From the NCBI RefSeq assembly GCF_014466955.1, contig NZ_AP023396.1, positions 2,294,001 through 2,358,000 of the forward strand: a stretch of 64,000 nt of DNA, written 5' to 3'. A program made the translations under genes and the position numbers. Positions 45,399-55,565 of the stretch are shown piece by piece. How positions within the stretch are numbered: position 1 is the stretch's first letter; each line of letters begins with the position of its first letter. The stretch is from Nocardia wallacei (GTDB taxonomy: Bacteria > Actinomycetota > Actinomycetes > Mycobacteriales > Mycobacteriaceae). The notes under the pieces were generated by a model. That model was given only the letters and a program-made list of their open reading frames with translations, made no database searches and was not told where the DNA came from.

Positions 45399-46526
45399 TC
45401 AGTTCGGGCGGGTGAGCGCGGCGTAGCGGGCGATGTGGTGGTCCGCCGAGCCCCATTCGTACTGTATCGCGGTGAGGCGCTTGAAGAAATGACCGATGGC
45501 CAGTTCTTCGGTCATGCCCATGGCGCCGTGCAGCTGCACGGCGTGCTGACCGATGAAGCGGGCGGCGCGGGCCACGGTGGCCTTGGCCGCGGCCGCCGCG
45601 CGGGCCCGCTCGCCGGGTTCGGCGTCGAGCTTCAGCGTGACGAGATACGTTGCGGCGATGGCCTGTTCGAGTTCCAGGTGCATGTCGACCATGCGGTGCT
45701 GCAGCACCTGGAAGCTGCCGATCGGCACGCCGAACTGGCGGCGCTGTTTCGCGTACGCCACCGTGTCGGCCAGTACCTTGCGCATGCCGCCGACGGCCTC
45801 CGCCGCGATGGCGGCGATCGCCTCGTCCACGGCGCGGGCGAGCGAATCGTCCGCGCCCGCTTCGGTTCCCAGCAGGGCGTCGGCCGGGACCCGCACGCCG
45901 TCGAGCACCAGATCTGCGGCCCGGCGTTCATCGATGGTGCGGTACGGATGCTGGGTGAGGCCGGGCGCGTCGGCCTCGACCACGAACAGCGACAGCCCGG
46001 ACGCGTCCGGCGTGCGGGCCGTGACCAGCAGGTGCGTCGCCAGTGGCGCGCTGGTCACCACGACCTTCGCGCCGTCGAGCACCCACGCGTCCCCGTCGCG
46101 CCGCGCGGTCGTCGCCACCCGGGTGATGTCGTAGCCCGAATCCGCTTCCAGCGCGGCCAGCGCCGTGATCACCGTGCCGGAGACGATGCCGCGCAACAGT
46201 TCCGTGGCGCGCTCGCCACCGGCCCGGCGCAGCAGCCCGCCGCCGAGCACGACTGTGTCGACGTACGGTTCGACGACCAGCGCCCCGCCCAGAGCCTCGG
46301 CGATGAGCAGCGTCTCGACCGCGCCGCCGCCGAATCCGCCCACCTCCTCGGGCAGGCTGGCGCCGAGGATGCCGACCTCGTCGGCGAAGGCGCGCCAGAT
46401 CTCCGGCTGCCGACCGGCGCCCAGGCGGGCCGCGGCGCGGCTCTTCTCCAGGTCGTAGCGCGCCGCCAGGAACTCGGTGACCGTATCGCGGAGCAGTTGC
46501 TGTTCGGCGGTGAATTCGAAGTCCAT
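45399..46526 (-). CDS. Acyl-CoA dehydrogenase (second subunit of a pair)
   Basis: 375 aa FAD acyl-CoA dehydrogenase fold: MDFEFTAEQQLLRDTVTEFL, LPEEVGGFGGGAVETLLIAE, and C-terminal QLHGAMGMTEELAIGHFFKR. Lies 2 bp after the other dehydrogenase gene; paired, unlike subunits of this kind form alpha2beta2 enzymes in actinobacterial steroid and branched-chain degradation. Substrate unknown. Confidence 0.9.
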   Translation of the reverse strand: MDFEFTAEQQLLRDTVTEFLAARYDLEKSRAAARLGAGRQPEIWRAFADEVGILGASLPEEVGGFGGGAVETLLIAEALGGALVVEPYVDTVVLGGGLLRRAGGERATELLRGIVSGTVITALAALEADSGYDITRVATTARRDGDAWVLDGAKVVVTSAPLATHLLVTARTPDASGLSLFVVEADAPGLTQHPYRTIDERRAADLVLDGVRVPADALLGTEAGADDSLARAVDEAIAAIAAEAVGGMRKVLADTVAYAKQRRQFGVPIGSFQVLQHRMVDMHLELEQAIAATYLVTLKLDAEPGERARAAAAAKATVARAARFIGQHAVQLHGAMGMTEELAIGHFFKRLTAIQYEWGSADHHIARYAALTRPN

Positions 46527-46528
46527 GT

Positions 46529-47758
46529 CTACAGTCCCAGGGTTGCCTTGGCGATGATGTTGCGCTGAATCTCGTTGCTACCGGCGTAGATCGAGCCGGC
46601 CCGGTCGTTGAAGTAGCGCTGCGGCGCGACCGCCTGCCACTCGGCGCCGCTGAGGTAGCCGTCGGCCGGTGCGGTGAAGTCGGCCACCGGGCCGCCGGGC
46701 ATGGTGCCGTGCGGCTGGTAGACCCGCCCGCGCGGGCCCGCGGCCGCCAGGGCGAGTTCGGTGAGCTGCTGGCTGAGTTCGGTGCCGAGGATCTTCAGCG
46801 TCGAGGCCGCCGGGCCCGGGTTTCGGCCCTGCGAGATCGCGGCGACCGTACGGTACTCGAGGATCTCGAGCACGTCGGCGCGGATGCGGATATCGGCCAG
46901 CCGGGCCGCGAACGCCGGATCGTCCAGCAGCGTGCCGCCGTTCGGACCGGGCTGGCTTCGCGCCTGTTCGGCCAGCGATTCGGCCATCACCTGCAGCATC
47001 GGGCCCAGGGCGCCGCCGCGCTCGAAGTTGAGCAGGTATTTGGCGACGGTCCAGCCGTCGTCGATGCGGCCGAGCACGTTCTTCTTCGGCACCCGGACCT
47101 GGTCGAAGAACACCTGGTTCTGCACCTGCTCACCGGAGGTCATCACCAGCGGGCGCACCTCGATGCCGGGGGAGTCCATCGGGATCAGCACGAACGTGAT
47201 GCCCTGCTGCTTGCGCTCCAGCTTCGAGGTGCGCACCAGGCAGAAGATCCAGTTCGCCTCGGTGGCGTGCGTGGTCCAGATCTTGGAGCCGGTACAGATC
47301 AGATCGTCGCCGTCGTCGACGGCGGCCATGGTCAGCGAGGCCAGGTCCGAACCGGCCTCGGGCTCCGAATAACCCTGGCAGAAGAAGACCTCACCGGTGA
47401 GGATGCGGGGCAGGAAGTAGGACTTCTGCTCCTCGGTGCCGAACGCGATGATCGCGTGCGACACCATCCGGATCCCCATGGGCGACAACGCCGGTGCACC
47501 GGCCAGAATCGACTCGCGGTCGAAGATGTAGTGCTGGGTCATGCTCCAGTCGCAGCCGCCGTATTCCACCGGCCAGGCCGGCGCGGCCCAGCCGCGGGCG
47601 TGCAGGATGTGCTGCCACCGCATGCTGGCCTCGTGATCCGGGTAGACGCTCGTGGCGAGCTGCCCGGCGCGCCGGAGGTCGGGGGTCAGGTTCTCGTCGA
47701 GAAAACGCCGCACCTCGTCGCGAAACGCCAGATCGGTGGGCGACCATTCCAGATCCAC
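46529..47758 (-). CDS. Acyl-CoA dehydrogenase (first subunit of a pair)
   Basis: 409 aa. Start GTG 47758 (VDLEWSPTDLAFRDEVRRFL) is fixed by AAGGAG 6 nt upstream; the frame extends to 47875 without homology. Family marks: CQGYSEPEAGSDLASL, GSKIWTTHATEANW and C-terminal GSIYAGSNEIQRNIIAKATL. First gene of a two-gene operon; divergent from the DUF1707 gene with palindromes between. Confidence 0.92.
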   Translation of the reverse strand: MDLEWSPTDLAFRDEVRRFLDENLTPDLRRAGQLATSVYPDHEASMRWQHILHARGWAAPAWPVEYGGCDWSMTQHYIFDRESILAGAPALSPMGIRMVSHAIIAFGTEEQKSYFLPRILTGEVFFCQGYSEPEAGSDLASLTMAAVDDGDDLICTGSKIWTTHATEANWIFCLVRTSKLERKQQGITFVLIPMDSPGIEVRPLVMTSGEQVQNQVFFDQVRVPKKNVLGRIDDGWTVAKYLLNFERGGALGPMLQVMAESLAEQARSQPGPNGGTLLDDPAFAARLADIRIRADVLEILEYRTVAAISQGRNPGPAASTLKILGTELSQQLTELALAAAGPRGRVYQPHGTMPGGPVADFTAPADGYLSGAEWQAVAPQRYFNDRAGSIYAGSNEIQRNIIAKATLGL

Positions 47759-47874
47759 GAAGAACTCCTTGTCCGATAAACGGAGCTTCACCTTCTCATT
47801 TACCGGCACCCGAACGCAAATGGTCGTTAACTTAATGCCGCTCTGTGCCATGGGCTCGCGGCCAGCCCTTGACA

Positions 47875-47917
47875 TTCCACTGTGGAGGTAGGATCCTGAT
47901 TACGTTCCACTTTGGAA
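47875..47917. promoter_or_regulatory. Twin palindromic operators between fadE pair and DUF1707 gene
   Basis: TTCCACTGTGGAG (47875-47887) and TTCCACTTTGGAA (47905-47917) start exactly 30 bp apart, three helical turns. TTGACA at 47869-47874 overlaps the edge of the first. The regulator is not encoded beside them. Confidence 0.6.
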
Positions 47918-47947
47918 TATTGAATCTCGTCGACAGGAATACGGGCC

Positions 47948-48385
47948 ATGGACATCACCACCGGCACCCGCGCCTCCGACGCCGAGCGTCAGCAGGTCGC
48001 CGACCTGCTGTCCCGGCACCTGAGCGAGGGGCGCATCGATCTCGCCGAATACGACCAGCGGGTGGCGCGCGTGTACGCCACGACCACGCGCGACGACCTG
48101 CAGCTGGTGCTGTCGGATCTGCCGAAACTGCCGCGGCGGCGGGCCGCGGCGCCCGGCCGGAATCCTGCGCGACTGCCGATCTGGCAGCGCATCGAGGGTG
48201 GCGCCTGGCTGGGCGTCGGGGTGCTGTGCCTGGTGATCTGGGCCCTGATCTCGCTGGGCGCGGGCGAATTCACCTACCCGTGGCCGCTGTGGGTGATCGG
48301 GCCGTGGGGTGCGGTGCTGGTGTTCCGCGTCCTCACCGGCTGGGAGTCGCGCGGATGCGGCGGGCCGCGCACGAACATGCCGTGA
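47948..48385 (+). CDS. DUF1707 domain membrane protein
   Basis: 145 aa. N-terminal DUF1707 (RASDAERQQVADLLSRHLSE, GRIDLAEYDQRVARVYAT; residues 8-62), a short basic linker, then two hydrophobic helices (VGVLCLVIWALISLGAG and WVIGPWGAVLVFRVL). Function unknown; common in actinobacteria. ATG 47948. Confidence 0.85.
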   Translation: MDITTGTRASDAERQQVADLLSRHLSEGRIDLAEYDQRVARVYATTTRDDLQLVLSDLPKLPRRRAAAPGRNPARLPIWQRIEGGAWLGVGVLCLVIWALISLGAGEFTYPWPLWVIGPWGAVLVFRVLTGWESRGCGGPRTNMP

Positions 48386-48444
48386 CGACATCAGGACCCG
48401 GCATACGCGGAGCTACCCCCGGCTAGCGGGTAGATTGGCCTGCT

Positions 48445-51400
48445 GTGCACCTGAAGAGTCTGACGCTGAAGGGATTCAAGTCCTTCGCGTCCGCGACGAC
48501 CCTGCGCCTGGAGCCGGGCATCACCTGCGTGGTGGGGCCCAACGGCTCGGGTAAGTCGAATGTCGTCGACGCGCTCACCTGGGTGATGGGTGAGCAGGGC
48601 GCGAAGGCGCTGCGCGGCGGCAAGATGCAGGACGTCATCTTCGCGGGAACGGCCGGGCGTGCGCCGCTGGGGCGCGCCGAGGTCACCCTGACCATCGACA
48701 ACTCCGACGGCGCGCTGCCCATCGACTACTCCGAGGTGTCGATCACCCGCCGCATGTTCCGCGACGGCGCCGGTGAATACGAGATCAACGGCAATACGTG
48801 CCGCCTGATGGACGTGCAGGAACTGTTGTCGGACTCCGGCATCGGCCGGGAGATGCACGTCATAGTCGGGCAGGGGCAGCTCTCGGCGATCCTGGAATCG
48901 CGCCCGGAGGACCGCCGCGCCTTCATCGAGGAGGCGGCCGGTGTCCTCAAACATCGCAAGCGCAAGGAGAAGGCGGTCCGCAAGCTGGAGGCCATGCAGG
49001 CCAACCTGGCGCGCCTGACCGATCTGACCACGGAATTGCGCCGCCAGCTCAAGCCCTTGGGCCGGCAGGCCGAGGTGGCGCGCCGCGCCGCGACCGTGCA
49101 GTCCGAACTGCGTGACGCCAAACTCCGGCTGGCCGCCGACGATCTGGTGACGCGGCGCCGCGAGCTGGAAAGCCAGCAGAGCAAGGAGTCCTACGCCCGC
49201 GAGCAGCAGATCAACGTGCAGGCCGAACTCGACGCCGCCAATGCCGCACTGGCACAGCAGGAATTCGAGCTCTCGCGGCTGACGCCCGGCGCCGAGGCGG
49301 CCGCACAGACCTGGTTCCAGCTGTCGGCTCTGGTCGAGCGCGTCAACGCCACCATCCGCATCGCCCGCGACCGGGCCCGCAACCTGACCATCGATCAGCC
49401 CACCGGCACCGGCCGCGACCCGGAGCAGCTCGAGGCCGAGGCGGCGCGGGTGGAGGCCGAGGAGGCCGAACTGCTGGAGGCAGTCGAGGTCGCGACCGCG
49501 ACCCTGGAGGCCGCCCGCGACCAGCTGCACGACCGCGAGCAGGCGGCCAAGGCGGCCGAGCAGGCGCACCTGGCCGCCGTGCGCGCCATCGCCGACCGGC
49601 GCGAGGGCCTGGCCCGGTTGTCCGGTCAGGTCGACAATCTGCGCACCCGCGCCCAATCCGCCGATACCGAGATCACCCGGCTCTCGGCCGCGCTGAGCGA
49701 GGCGCGGCAGCGCGGGGAGGACGCCGAGGCCGAATTCGAGTCGGTACAAGCCGAATTGAGCGAACTCGACGCCGGTGAGGAGAGTCTCGACGCCGCCTAC
49801 GAGCACGCCGCCCAAGCCCTGGAGCTGGCCGACCGGCGCGTCACCGAACTGCGCGAATCCGACCGTGAGGCCGGGAAGAAGGTCGCCTCGCTGACCGCCC
49901 GCATCGAGGCGCTCACCATGGGCCTGTCCCGCAAGGACGGCGGCGCCTGGCTCCTCGAACACCACGCCGACGGCCTCCTCGGCCCCCTGTCCGGCCTCCT
50001 GCGGGTGCACCCCGGCTACGAATCCGCCGTCGCCGCCGCCCTCGGCCCCATGGCCGACGCCGTCGCCGCCGAAACCGGTACCACCGCCCACGCCGCCCTG
50101 ACCGCCCTGAAGCAAGCCGACGGCGGCCGCGTCGCCCTGGTATACGGCCATGCCGCCACCCTTCGCCGAACCGATGCGGATGTGACCGGTGGCGCGCGAG
50201 CCTCGGAAGGTGCCGCGGACGTCGCCGATGGTGGGTCACACACCGAAGTCGTTGCGGCAGTAGACGACTCATCCGCCGAGCGTGGCCCGAGGAGGTCGGA
50301 GCGGGCCGGATTGCCGGAACGGGCGCGGTGGCTCGCGGAGGTGGTCGACTGTCCGGCGGAATTGCGGCGGGCCCTCGACGCGCTGACCGCCGGGACCGCG
50401 GTGGCCGATGATCTCGACGCCGCGGCCGAGGTGCTCGCGGCGTATCCGGACCTGCGCGTCGTCACTCGCGAGGGCGACCTCGCCGGGACCGGGTGGGTGC
50501 TGGGCGGGTCCGATCGCGCGCCGAGCCGACTCGAGGTTCAGGCCGACATCGATGCCGCGCAGGCCGAGTTGGAGTCCTGGCAGCGGCATGCCGAGGAGTT
50601 CGAGGCCGCGCTGTCGGGCGCCGAGGCCGAGCAGACCGACCGCAAGCAAGCCGCCGACCAGGCGCTGCTCGCCCTGCACGAATCCGACCAGGCGCTGGTG
50701 TCGATCTACGACCGGCTCGGCCGGCTCGGCCAGACCGCGCGCACCGCCCGGGCCGAATGCGAACGCCTGCAGCAACAGCGCGCCGCCGCCGAGGCCGCGC
50801 GCGAGGAGACCCTGCAGAAACTCGCCGAGCTGGAGGACCGGCTGCGGCACGCGGAATCCGAACAGTCCGAATCGGATTCGGACGCCGACGCGGGCACCGA
50901 GACCGCCGGCTTCGCGCGCGAGGAGGCCGCAGGCGCCCTCGCCGAGGCCCGCTCGATGGAAGTGGAGGCCCGGCTGGCGGTGCGCACCGCCGAGGAACGC
51001 GCGGAATCGGTACGGGGCAAAGCGGATTCGCTGCGCCGCGCCGCCCGCGCCGAACGCGAGTCCCGGGCCCGCGCCGAACGCGCCCAGGCCGCGCGCCGCC
51101 GGGCCGCCGAGGTCGCCGCCGTCGTCGCCGAATCCGCCGAGCGGGTCGCCGCCGAACTGGAAACCGTTGTGGGCGAAGCCTCCTCGCGCCGCGACGAACT
51201 GGTGCGTCGCCGCACCGACTGCGCCGCCCAGGTCGATCAGATCAAGGAGCGGGTGCGGGCGCTGACCACCCAGCTGACCCAGCTCACCGACGCCGTGCAC
51301 CGCGACGAGGTGGCCCGGGCAGAGGCGGCGCTGCGCATCGAACAGCTCGAGCAGACCATCTCCGAGCAGTTCGGGATCGCCCTGGACGACCTGATCGCCG

Positions 51401-52182
51401 AGTACGGCCCGGACGTGCCGATGCCGCCGACCTCGCTGGAGCTGCAGGAGTACGAGCAGGCCAAGGAGCGCGGCGAGCAGGTCAGCCCGCCGCAGCCGAT
51501 GCCCTACGACCGCGCCACCCAGCAGCGCCGCGCCAAACGCGCCGAGAAAGACCTCAGCACCCTCGGCAAGGTCAATCCCCTTGCGCTGGAGGAGTTCGCG
51601 GCCCTCGAGGAACGCTACAACTTCCTGTCCACGCAGTTGGAGGACGTCAAGAAGGCCCGCCAGGACCTGCTGGACGTGGTCGCCGAGGTGGACGCGCGGA
51701 TTCTGCAGGTGTTCACCGAGGCATGGGAGGACGTCGAGCGGGAGTTCGTCGGCGTCTTCGCCAAGTTGTTCCCGGGCGGCGAAGGCCGGTTGCTGCTGAC
51801 CGATCCCACCGACATGCTGACCACCGGGATCGAGGTGGAGGCTCGCCCGCCGGGGAAGAAGGTCAAGCGGCTGTCGCTGCTGTCCGGCGGCGAGAAGTCG
51901 TTGACCGCGGTGGCGCTGCTGGTGTCGATCTTCCGGGCCCGGCCCTCGCCGTTCTACGTCATGGACGAGGTGGAAGCGGCGCTGGACGATACCAACCTGC
52001 GCCGCCTCATCGGCCTGTTCGAGCAGCTGCGGGAGAAGTCGCAGCTGATCGTCATCACCCACCAGAAGCCGACCATGGAGATCGCCGACGCGCTCTACGG
52101 CGTGAGCATGCGCGGCGACGGTATCACCCAGGTGATCTCCCAGCGGCTGCGCGGGGAGAACCTGGTCGGGGCGGCCACCTAG
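48445..52182 (+). CDS. smc: Chromosome segregation protein SMC
   Basis: 1245 aa condensin subunit. Walker [10 protein letters not shown] (31-39), two long coiled coils (about 165-500 and 690-1050), hinge (about 510-670), C-terminal ABC signature [19 protein letters not shown] and Walker [18 protein letters not shown] 48445. The hinge carries an extra low-complexity stretch (about 572-622). Overlaps the convergent NmrA gene by 4 bp. Upstream acyP/osmC of the mycobacterial order have moved to 25 kb. Confidence 0.97.
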   Translation: MHLKSLTLKGFKSFASATTLRLEPGITCVVGPNGSGKSNVVDALTWVMGEQGAKALRGGKMQDVIFAGTAGRAPLGRAEVTLTIDNSDGALPIDYSEVSITRRMFRDGAGEYEINGNTCRLMDVQELLSDSGIGREMHVIVGQGQLSAILESRPEDRRAFIEEAAGVLKHRKRKEKAVRKLEAMQANLARLTDLTTELRRQLKPLGRQAEVARRAATVQSELRDAKLRLAADDLVTRRRELESQQSKESYAREQQINVQAELDAANAALAQQEFELSRLTPGAEAAAQTWFQLSALVERVNATIRIARDRARNLTIDQPTGTGRDPEQLEAEAARVEAEEAELLEAVEVATATLEAARDQLHDREQAAKAAEQAHLAAVRAIADRREGLARLSGQVDNLRTRAQSADTEITRLSAALSEARQRGEDAEAEFESVQAELSELDAGEESLDAAYEHAAQALELADRRVTELRESDREAGKKVASLTARIEALTMGLSRKDGGAWLLEHHADGLLGPLSGLLRVHPGYESAVAAALGPMADAVAAETGTTAHAALTALKQADGGRVALVYGHAATLRRTDADVTGGARASEGAADVADGGSHTEVVAAVDDSSAERGPRRSERAGLPERARWLAEVVDCPAELRRALDALTAGTAVADDLDAAAEVLAAYPDLRVVTREGDLAGTGWVLGGSDRAPSRLEVQADIDAAQAELESWQRHAEEFEAALSGAEAEQTDRKQAADQALLALHESDQALVSIYDRLGRLGQTARTARAECERLQQQRAAAEAAREETLQKLAELEDRLRHAESEQSESDSDADAGTETAGFAREEAAGALAEARSMEVEARLAVRTAEERAESVRGKADSLRRAARAERESRARAERAQAARRRAAEVAAVVAESAERVAAELETVVGEASSRRDELVRRRTDCAAQVDQIKERVRALTTQLTQLTDAVHRDEVARAEAALRIEQLEQTISEQFGIALDDLIAEYGPDVPMPPTSLELQEYEQAKERGEQVSPPQPMPYDRATQQRRAKRAEKDLSTLGKVNPLALEEFAALEERYNFLSTQLEDVKKARQDLLDVVAEVDARILQVFTEAWEDVEREFVGVFAKLFPGGEGRLLLTDPTDMLTTGIEVEARPPGKKVKRLSLLSGGEKSLTAVALLVSIFRARPSPFYVMDEVEAALDDTNLRRLIGLFEQLREKSQLIVITHQKPTMEIADALYGVSMRGDGITQVISQRLRGENLVGAAT

Positions 52183-53087
52183 CCCGTCGACGAACCGTCG
52201 AGCAGCGACTTCAGCTGTGCCGCACCGGTTTCGGCCAGCCAGTCGGCGAAGGTCCGCAGGCCCGGATGAATGACGCGCAGCGCCTGGATATCGGCGTGCC
52301 AGCCCGCGCCGCCATCGCCGACCAGCCGGGCGACCGAGGCGATCGGCTCGCCCAGCGCGGCCACCTCCGGCCCGGTGAGCTGGTGGTACCGGACTGGGAT
52401 GCCGGTGGCCTCGGAGATCCGCGCCGTGGCGGCGGTCGGCGTCTGCTCGTCACCGGCGAGCTCGAGGATTCGGCCGTGGAAGCGCTCGGGTTCGGCGAAG
52501 GCCAGCGCCGCGATGACGCCGATATCGTCGACGGCGATCATCTGAACCGGGTGATCGGGTGCGAACAGGTGCCGGTGGACGCCGCCGGAGATCCCATCGA
52601 TCGGTGCGCCCCGCACCAGATAGTTCTCCATGAACCGGACCGGCCGCAGCAGGGTGTAGCGCATGCCCCCGGCGATCACGGCCTGTTCGATCGCGTCCTT
52701 TCCGGCGGCTATGCGCTCACCGCCGGAGAACGAGCCGATGCCGGTGAAGACGAAATGATCCACCCCGGCCGCCCGGGCCGCCTCGACCAGGTGCACCCCG
52801 CGCCGAGCCTCCAGATCCTTGGCGTCGCTCGTCGGATCCATGGGGCTCGGCGGTACGGCGAAGACGCCGCGGGCTCCGGCGACCGCGGTGCGGAGCGTGG
52901 CGGGTGCGTCGAAATCGCCGGCCACGAGTTCCGCGCCGAGACGCGAGAGTTCCCGCGCCGCGGCGGTTTCCGTGTCGCGAACCAGCGCACGGACCGGATG
53001 CCCGTGCGCGAGGAGGTGGCGGGCCGTCGCGCCGCCCTGCTTGCCGGTCGCGCCGGTGACCAGAATGGGACCGTTCGATTCGGACAT
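52179..53087 (-). CDS. NmrA-family NAD(P)-binding oxidoreductase
   Basis: 302 aa atypical SDR. Rossmann motif [20 protein letters not shown] at the N-terminus, [15 protein letters not shown] mid-protein, no classical YxxxK dyad. Such proteins are quinone reductases or redox sensors. ATG 53087, divergent from a TetR gene with a palindromic operator. Confidence 0.87.
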   Translation of the reverse strand: MSESNGPILVTGATGKQGGATARHLLAHGHPVRALVRDTETAAARELSRLGAELVAGDFDAPATLRTAVAGARGVFAVPPSPMDPTSDAKDLEARRGVHLVEAARAAGVDHFVFTGIGSFSGGERIAAGKDAIEQAVIAGGMRYTLLRPVRFMENYLVRGAPIDGISGGVHRHLFAPDHPVQMIAVDDIGVIAALAFAEPERFHGRILELAGDEQTPTAATARISEATGIPVRYHQLTGPEVAALGEPIASVARLVGDGGAGWHADIQALRVIHPGLRTFADWLAETGAAQLKSLLDGSSTG

Positions 53088-53105
53088 GAGCTTCCCTTCG
53101 ATAGA

Positions 53106-53127
53106 ATGCGGGTTGTTCGACCCGTAT
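53106..53127. promoter_or_regulatory. TetR operator between nmrA-like and tetR genes
   Basis: ATGCGGGT (53106-53113), TGTTCG, ACCCGTAT (53120-53127): inverted repeat with one mismatch in eight, in the 61-bp divergent gap. Confidence 0.6.
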
Positions 53128-53148
53128 TCGGACCATAGGAGGGGCGAA

Positions 53149-54015
53149 GTGCCCGCTGCCAGTGTCGGATCGACGGCGCGTAACGAAACCGATCCGCGGC
53201 CGGGCAACCGGGCCGATGCCCGGCGGAACCGGGCGCGGATCCTGTCGGCCGCCCAGCGCGCCTTCGCCGAACACGGCACCTCGGTGTCGCTCGCCGAGGT
53301 CGCCCGGCGCGCCGGTGTCGGCGCCGGTACCGTGCACCGGCATTTTCCGGCGAAGACGGATCTGGTGGAAGCCGTTGTGCAGCAACGGATCGACCGACTG
53401 ACCGCGCTGGCGATCGGCTATCGGGACGCGCCGGACGCGGGCGCGGCCTTCCTCGAATTCTGCGCCACGGTGGTGATCGGCGCGCCCCGCAACAAGGCGA
53501 TGTGCGATGTGCTGGAGTCCGACGACGGCTGGCCCCGCGACCTGCTGCGCGGCGCGGGGGAGCGGTTCCACCACGCGCTGGAGGCGCTGCTGGTCGCCGC
53601 GCAGCGCGAGGGTTCGGTGCGCGCGGATCTCACCATGTCCGACGTGGTGGCGCTGTTCGCCGGATGCCTTGCGGTGCAGCGCTCTTCGGGCCGGCTCGAC
53701 ACGCTGTCACGGCCCGCCGCCCTGGTGCTGGACGCGATGCGCACCACCTCCTCCGAGCGCGTGACGAAACTCGGAACCCGACGCCCGGGCCGTAACGAAA
53801 CGCATAACGGAACGGGTCGGTGCCCGGTCTGCGGCGAGGCGCTGCGGCCGGCCGTCACCGGCCGCCCGGCCCGCTACTGCTCCCCGGCCTGCCGCCAGAA
53901 GGCGCACCGCCGCCGCGTCGCCGCCGGGATCCATGGCACCGAGTCGGCCATCGAGCCTCGAATGGAACCGCTAACCTCGTCGCGTGCGAACCTTCGTGTG
54001 GCAGGGGATCGATGA
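53149..54015 (+). CDS. TetR regulator with C-terminal zinc finger
   Basis: 288 aa. GTG 53149 has AGGAGG 5 nt upstream. HTH VSLAEVARRAGVGAGTVHRH (about 44-63), TetR ligand domain to about 205, then an added CPVCG...YCSPACRQKAHRRR element with Cys225, 228, 244 and 248, a zinc-ribbon type seen as small stand-alone or appended domains in actinobacteria. Probable repressor of the divergent NmrA gene. The last 32 bp overlap the next gene. Confidence 0.85.
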   Translation: MPAASVGSTARNETDPRPGNRADARRNRARILSAAQRAFAEHGTSVSLAEVARRAGVGAGTVHRHFPAKTDLVEAVVQQRIDRLTALAIGYRDAPDAGAAFLEFCATVVIGAPRNKAMCDVLESDDGWPRDLLRGAGERFHHALEALLVAAQREGSVRADLTMSDVVALFAGCLAVQRSSGRLDTLSRPAALVLDAMRTTSSERVTKLGTRRPGRNETHNGTGRCPVCGEALRPAVTGRPARYCSPACRQKAHRRRVAAGIHGTESAIEPRMEPLTSSRANLRVAGDR

Positions 54016-54436
54016 GCCGCGGATGGAGATCGTCCGCGTCGAATCGCTGGACCGTGCCGACGGTACCCAGATCGGTCTGGCCTATGAATTGCGCTGGCGC
54101 CTCGACGGTCCCGAGTTGACCGTCGACCTCGGTGACGGTCCGGTGCGGCATCTTCTGGACGGCGCCGACTACTTCGATCTCCAGCACTCCGCGTACTTCA
54201 ACTCCCTGCCCGCAGTGTGCGACGACCTGCTGGGTGCGGCGTCCGCGCCGCGGGACTACACCATGCGATTCGTCGCGGTGCCCGACCTGACCGCCACGCT
54301 CACCCCGCAGCGGTACGAACCGCGCGGCGGCGGCACGGTGCGGTTCGTCTCCGGCGACTACCGCGCCGACATCGATTTCGACGACGACGGATTCGTCCTG
54401 CTGTACGAGGACTACCTGCGCCGCGTGTATCCCTGA
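53984..54436 (+). CDS. Putative glycolipid-binding family protein (DUF1089-like)
   Basis: 150 aa. The C-terminal half (RFVAVPDLTATLTPQRYEPR, then FVSGDYRADIDFDDDGFVLL) matches the pattern of the putative glycolipid-binding family, though the protein is shorter than the usual 180-190 aa. No signal peptide. GTG 53984 lies inside the TetR gene (32-bp overlap), so the two are probably co-expressed. Function unproven. Confidence 0.7.
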   Translation: MRTFVWQGIDEPRMEIVRVESLDRADGTQIGLAYELRWRLDGPELTVDLGDGPVRHLLDGADYFDLQHSAYFNSLPAVCDDLLGAASAPRDYTMRFVAVPDLTATLTPQRYEPRGGGTVRFVSGDYRADIDFDDDGFVLLYEDYLRRVYP

Positions 54437-54490
54437 CCCTCGCGGTCGTGAGCCGTGATACTTCTCACGCCGCGGCCGACGCGCCCGGGC

Positions 54491-54880
54491 CTACAGGAGA
54501 TCGCTCACGTCGTCGGGAACGTCGACGGCGTATTTGCGGAGCGTGTCCATCGGGACGACCTCGAGCGCGTTCTCGTGGGTGGCGGCCAGGACGACCGGAG
54601 CGGCGACACCGTCCTCGTGGGCATGCAGCCAGCGCACCGCGACCACGCACCAGCGGTCGCCCGGTTGCAGCCCGGGGAAGTTGTTCTCCGGGCGCGGGGT
54701 GATCAGATCGTTGCCGATCGACTTCTGGTGCTCCAGGAACTCCTGGGTAACGACGGTGCACACCGTGTGGCTGCCCAGGTCTTCGGGACCGGTGCTACAG
54801 CAACCGTCCCGATAGAAGCCGGTGAGAGGATCGGTGCCACACTCCTCCAGCGGTCCCCCAAGCACATTTCGATCGGTCAC
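54491..54880 (-). CDS. DUF2237 family protein
   Basis: 129 aa. Begins VTDRNVLGGPLEECGTDPLT with FYRDGCCSTGPEDLGSHTVC, the cysteine-rich opening of this uncharacterised family, and LQPGDRWCVVAVRWLHA. GTG 54880. Function unknown. Confidence 0.85.
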   Translation of the reverse strand: MTDRNVLGGPLEECGTDPLTGFYRDGCCSTGPEDLGSHTVCTVVTQEFLEHQKSIGNDLITPRPENNFPGLQPGDRWCVVAVRWLHAHEDGVAAPVVLAATHENALEVVPMDTLRKYAVDVPDDVSDLL

Positions 54881-55055
54881 GTCGCCGATCCTATTGTCTC
54901 GGTATCGGATTCGCCGAGCCTTCCGCCGTGTGGTGCTCACACGAGCAGACCGGTCGGTAGTTGATGGTGTCTACTACGCCGATTCCGGCGTGTCCTTTCC
55001 GGCCGGTGACCACCGGTTGTGTTAATGCGCGGTTCGAAGGTCGTACCCTCGACAC

Positions 55056-55463
55056 ATGCGGATCGCCTTCGGTACCGACGAATCCACCGACCTGACCCGG
55101 CACATGAAGGAGTGGCTGGCCGCCCAGGGTCACGAGCTGCTGGTGGTCGGCGAGGACATCGCGTGGCCGGAGGTGGGCAGCGGAGTCGGCGAGGCGGTCG
55201 CGCGGGGCGCGGCCGACCGCGGTGTGGTCTGCTGCTGGACCGGTACCGGCGTGTCGATCGCGGCGAACAAGGTGCCCGGCGTGCGGGCCGCACTCTGCAC
55301 GGACGGCTCCACCGCCGCGGGCGCGCGGAAGTGGAACGACGCCAACGTGCTCGCCCTGGGCCTGCGGCTGACCTCGCCCACCCTCGCCGAGGAGATGCTC
55401 GACGCCTTCCTCACCACCGACCCCGATGTCTCGGAGGCCGGCAACTACACCCGGCTCACCTGA
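55056..55463 (+). CDS. RpiB/LacAB-type sugar-phosphate isomerase
   Basis: 135 aa. MRIAFGTDESTDLTRHMKEW, active-site cysteine in VVCCWTGTGVSIAANKVPGV, and HGARKWNDAN-type tail (AGARKWNDANVLALG). Shorter than RpiB (about 150-160), so ribose-5-phosphate activity is likely but not certain. Stands alone between DUF2237 and ftsY. Confidence 0.85.
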   Translation: MRIAFGTDESTDLTRHMKEWLAAQGHELLVVGEDIAWPEVGSGVGEAVARGAADRGVVCCWTGTGVSIAANKVPGVRAALCTDGSTAAGARKWNDANVLALGLRLTSPTLAEEMLDAFLTTDPDVSEAGNYTRLT

Positions 55464-55565
55464 GCGATCCCCGTCCTTTCGACGACTCGGTCGCTGGTCG
55501 CGGGCCGACGCGCCCGCTGTCCGCCACCCGACAGCTGTAACTCCGGGTTCTGAAAGGATGGGGGC

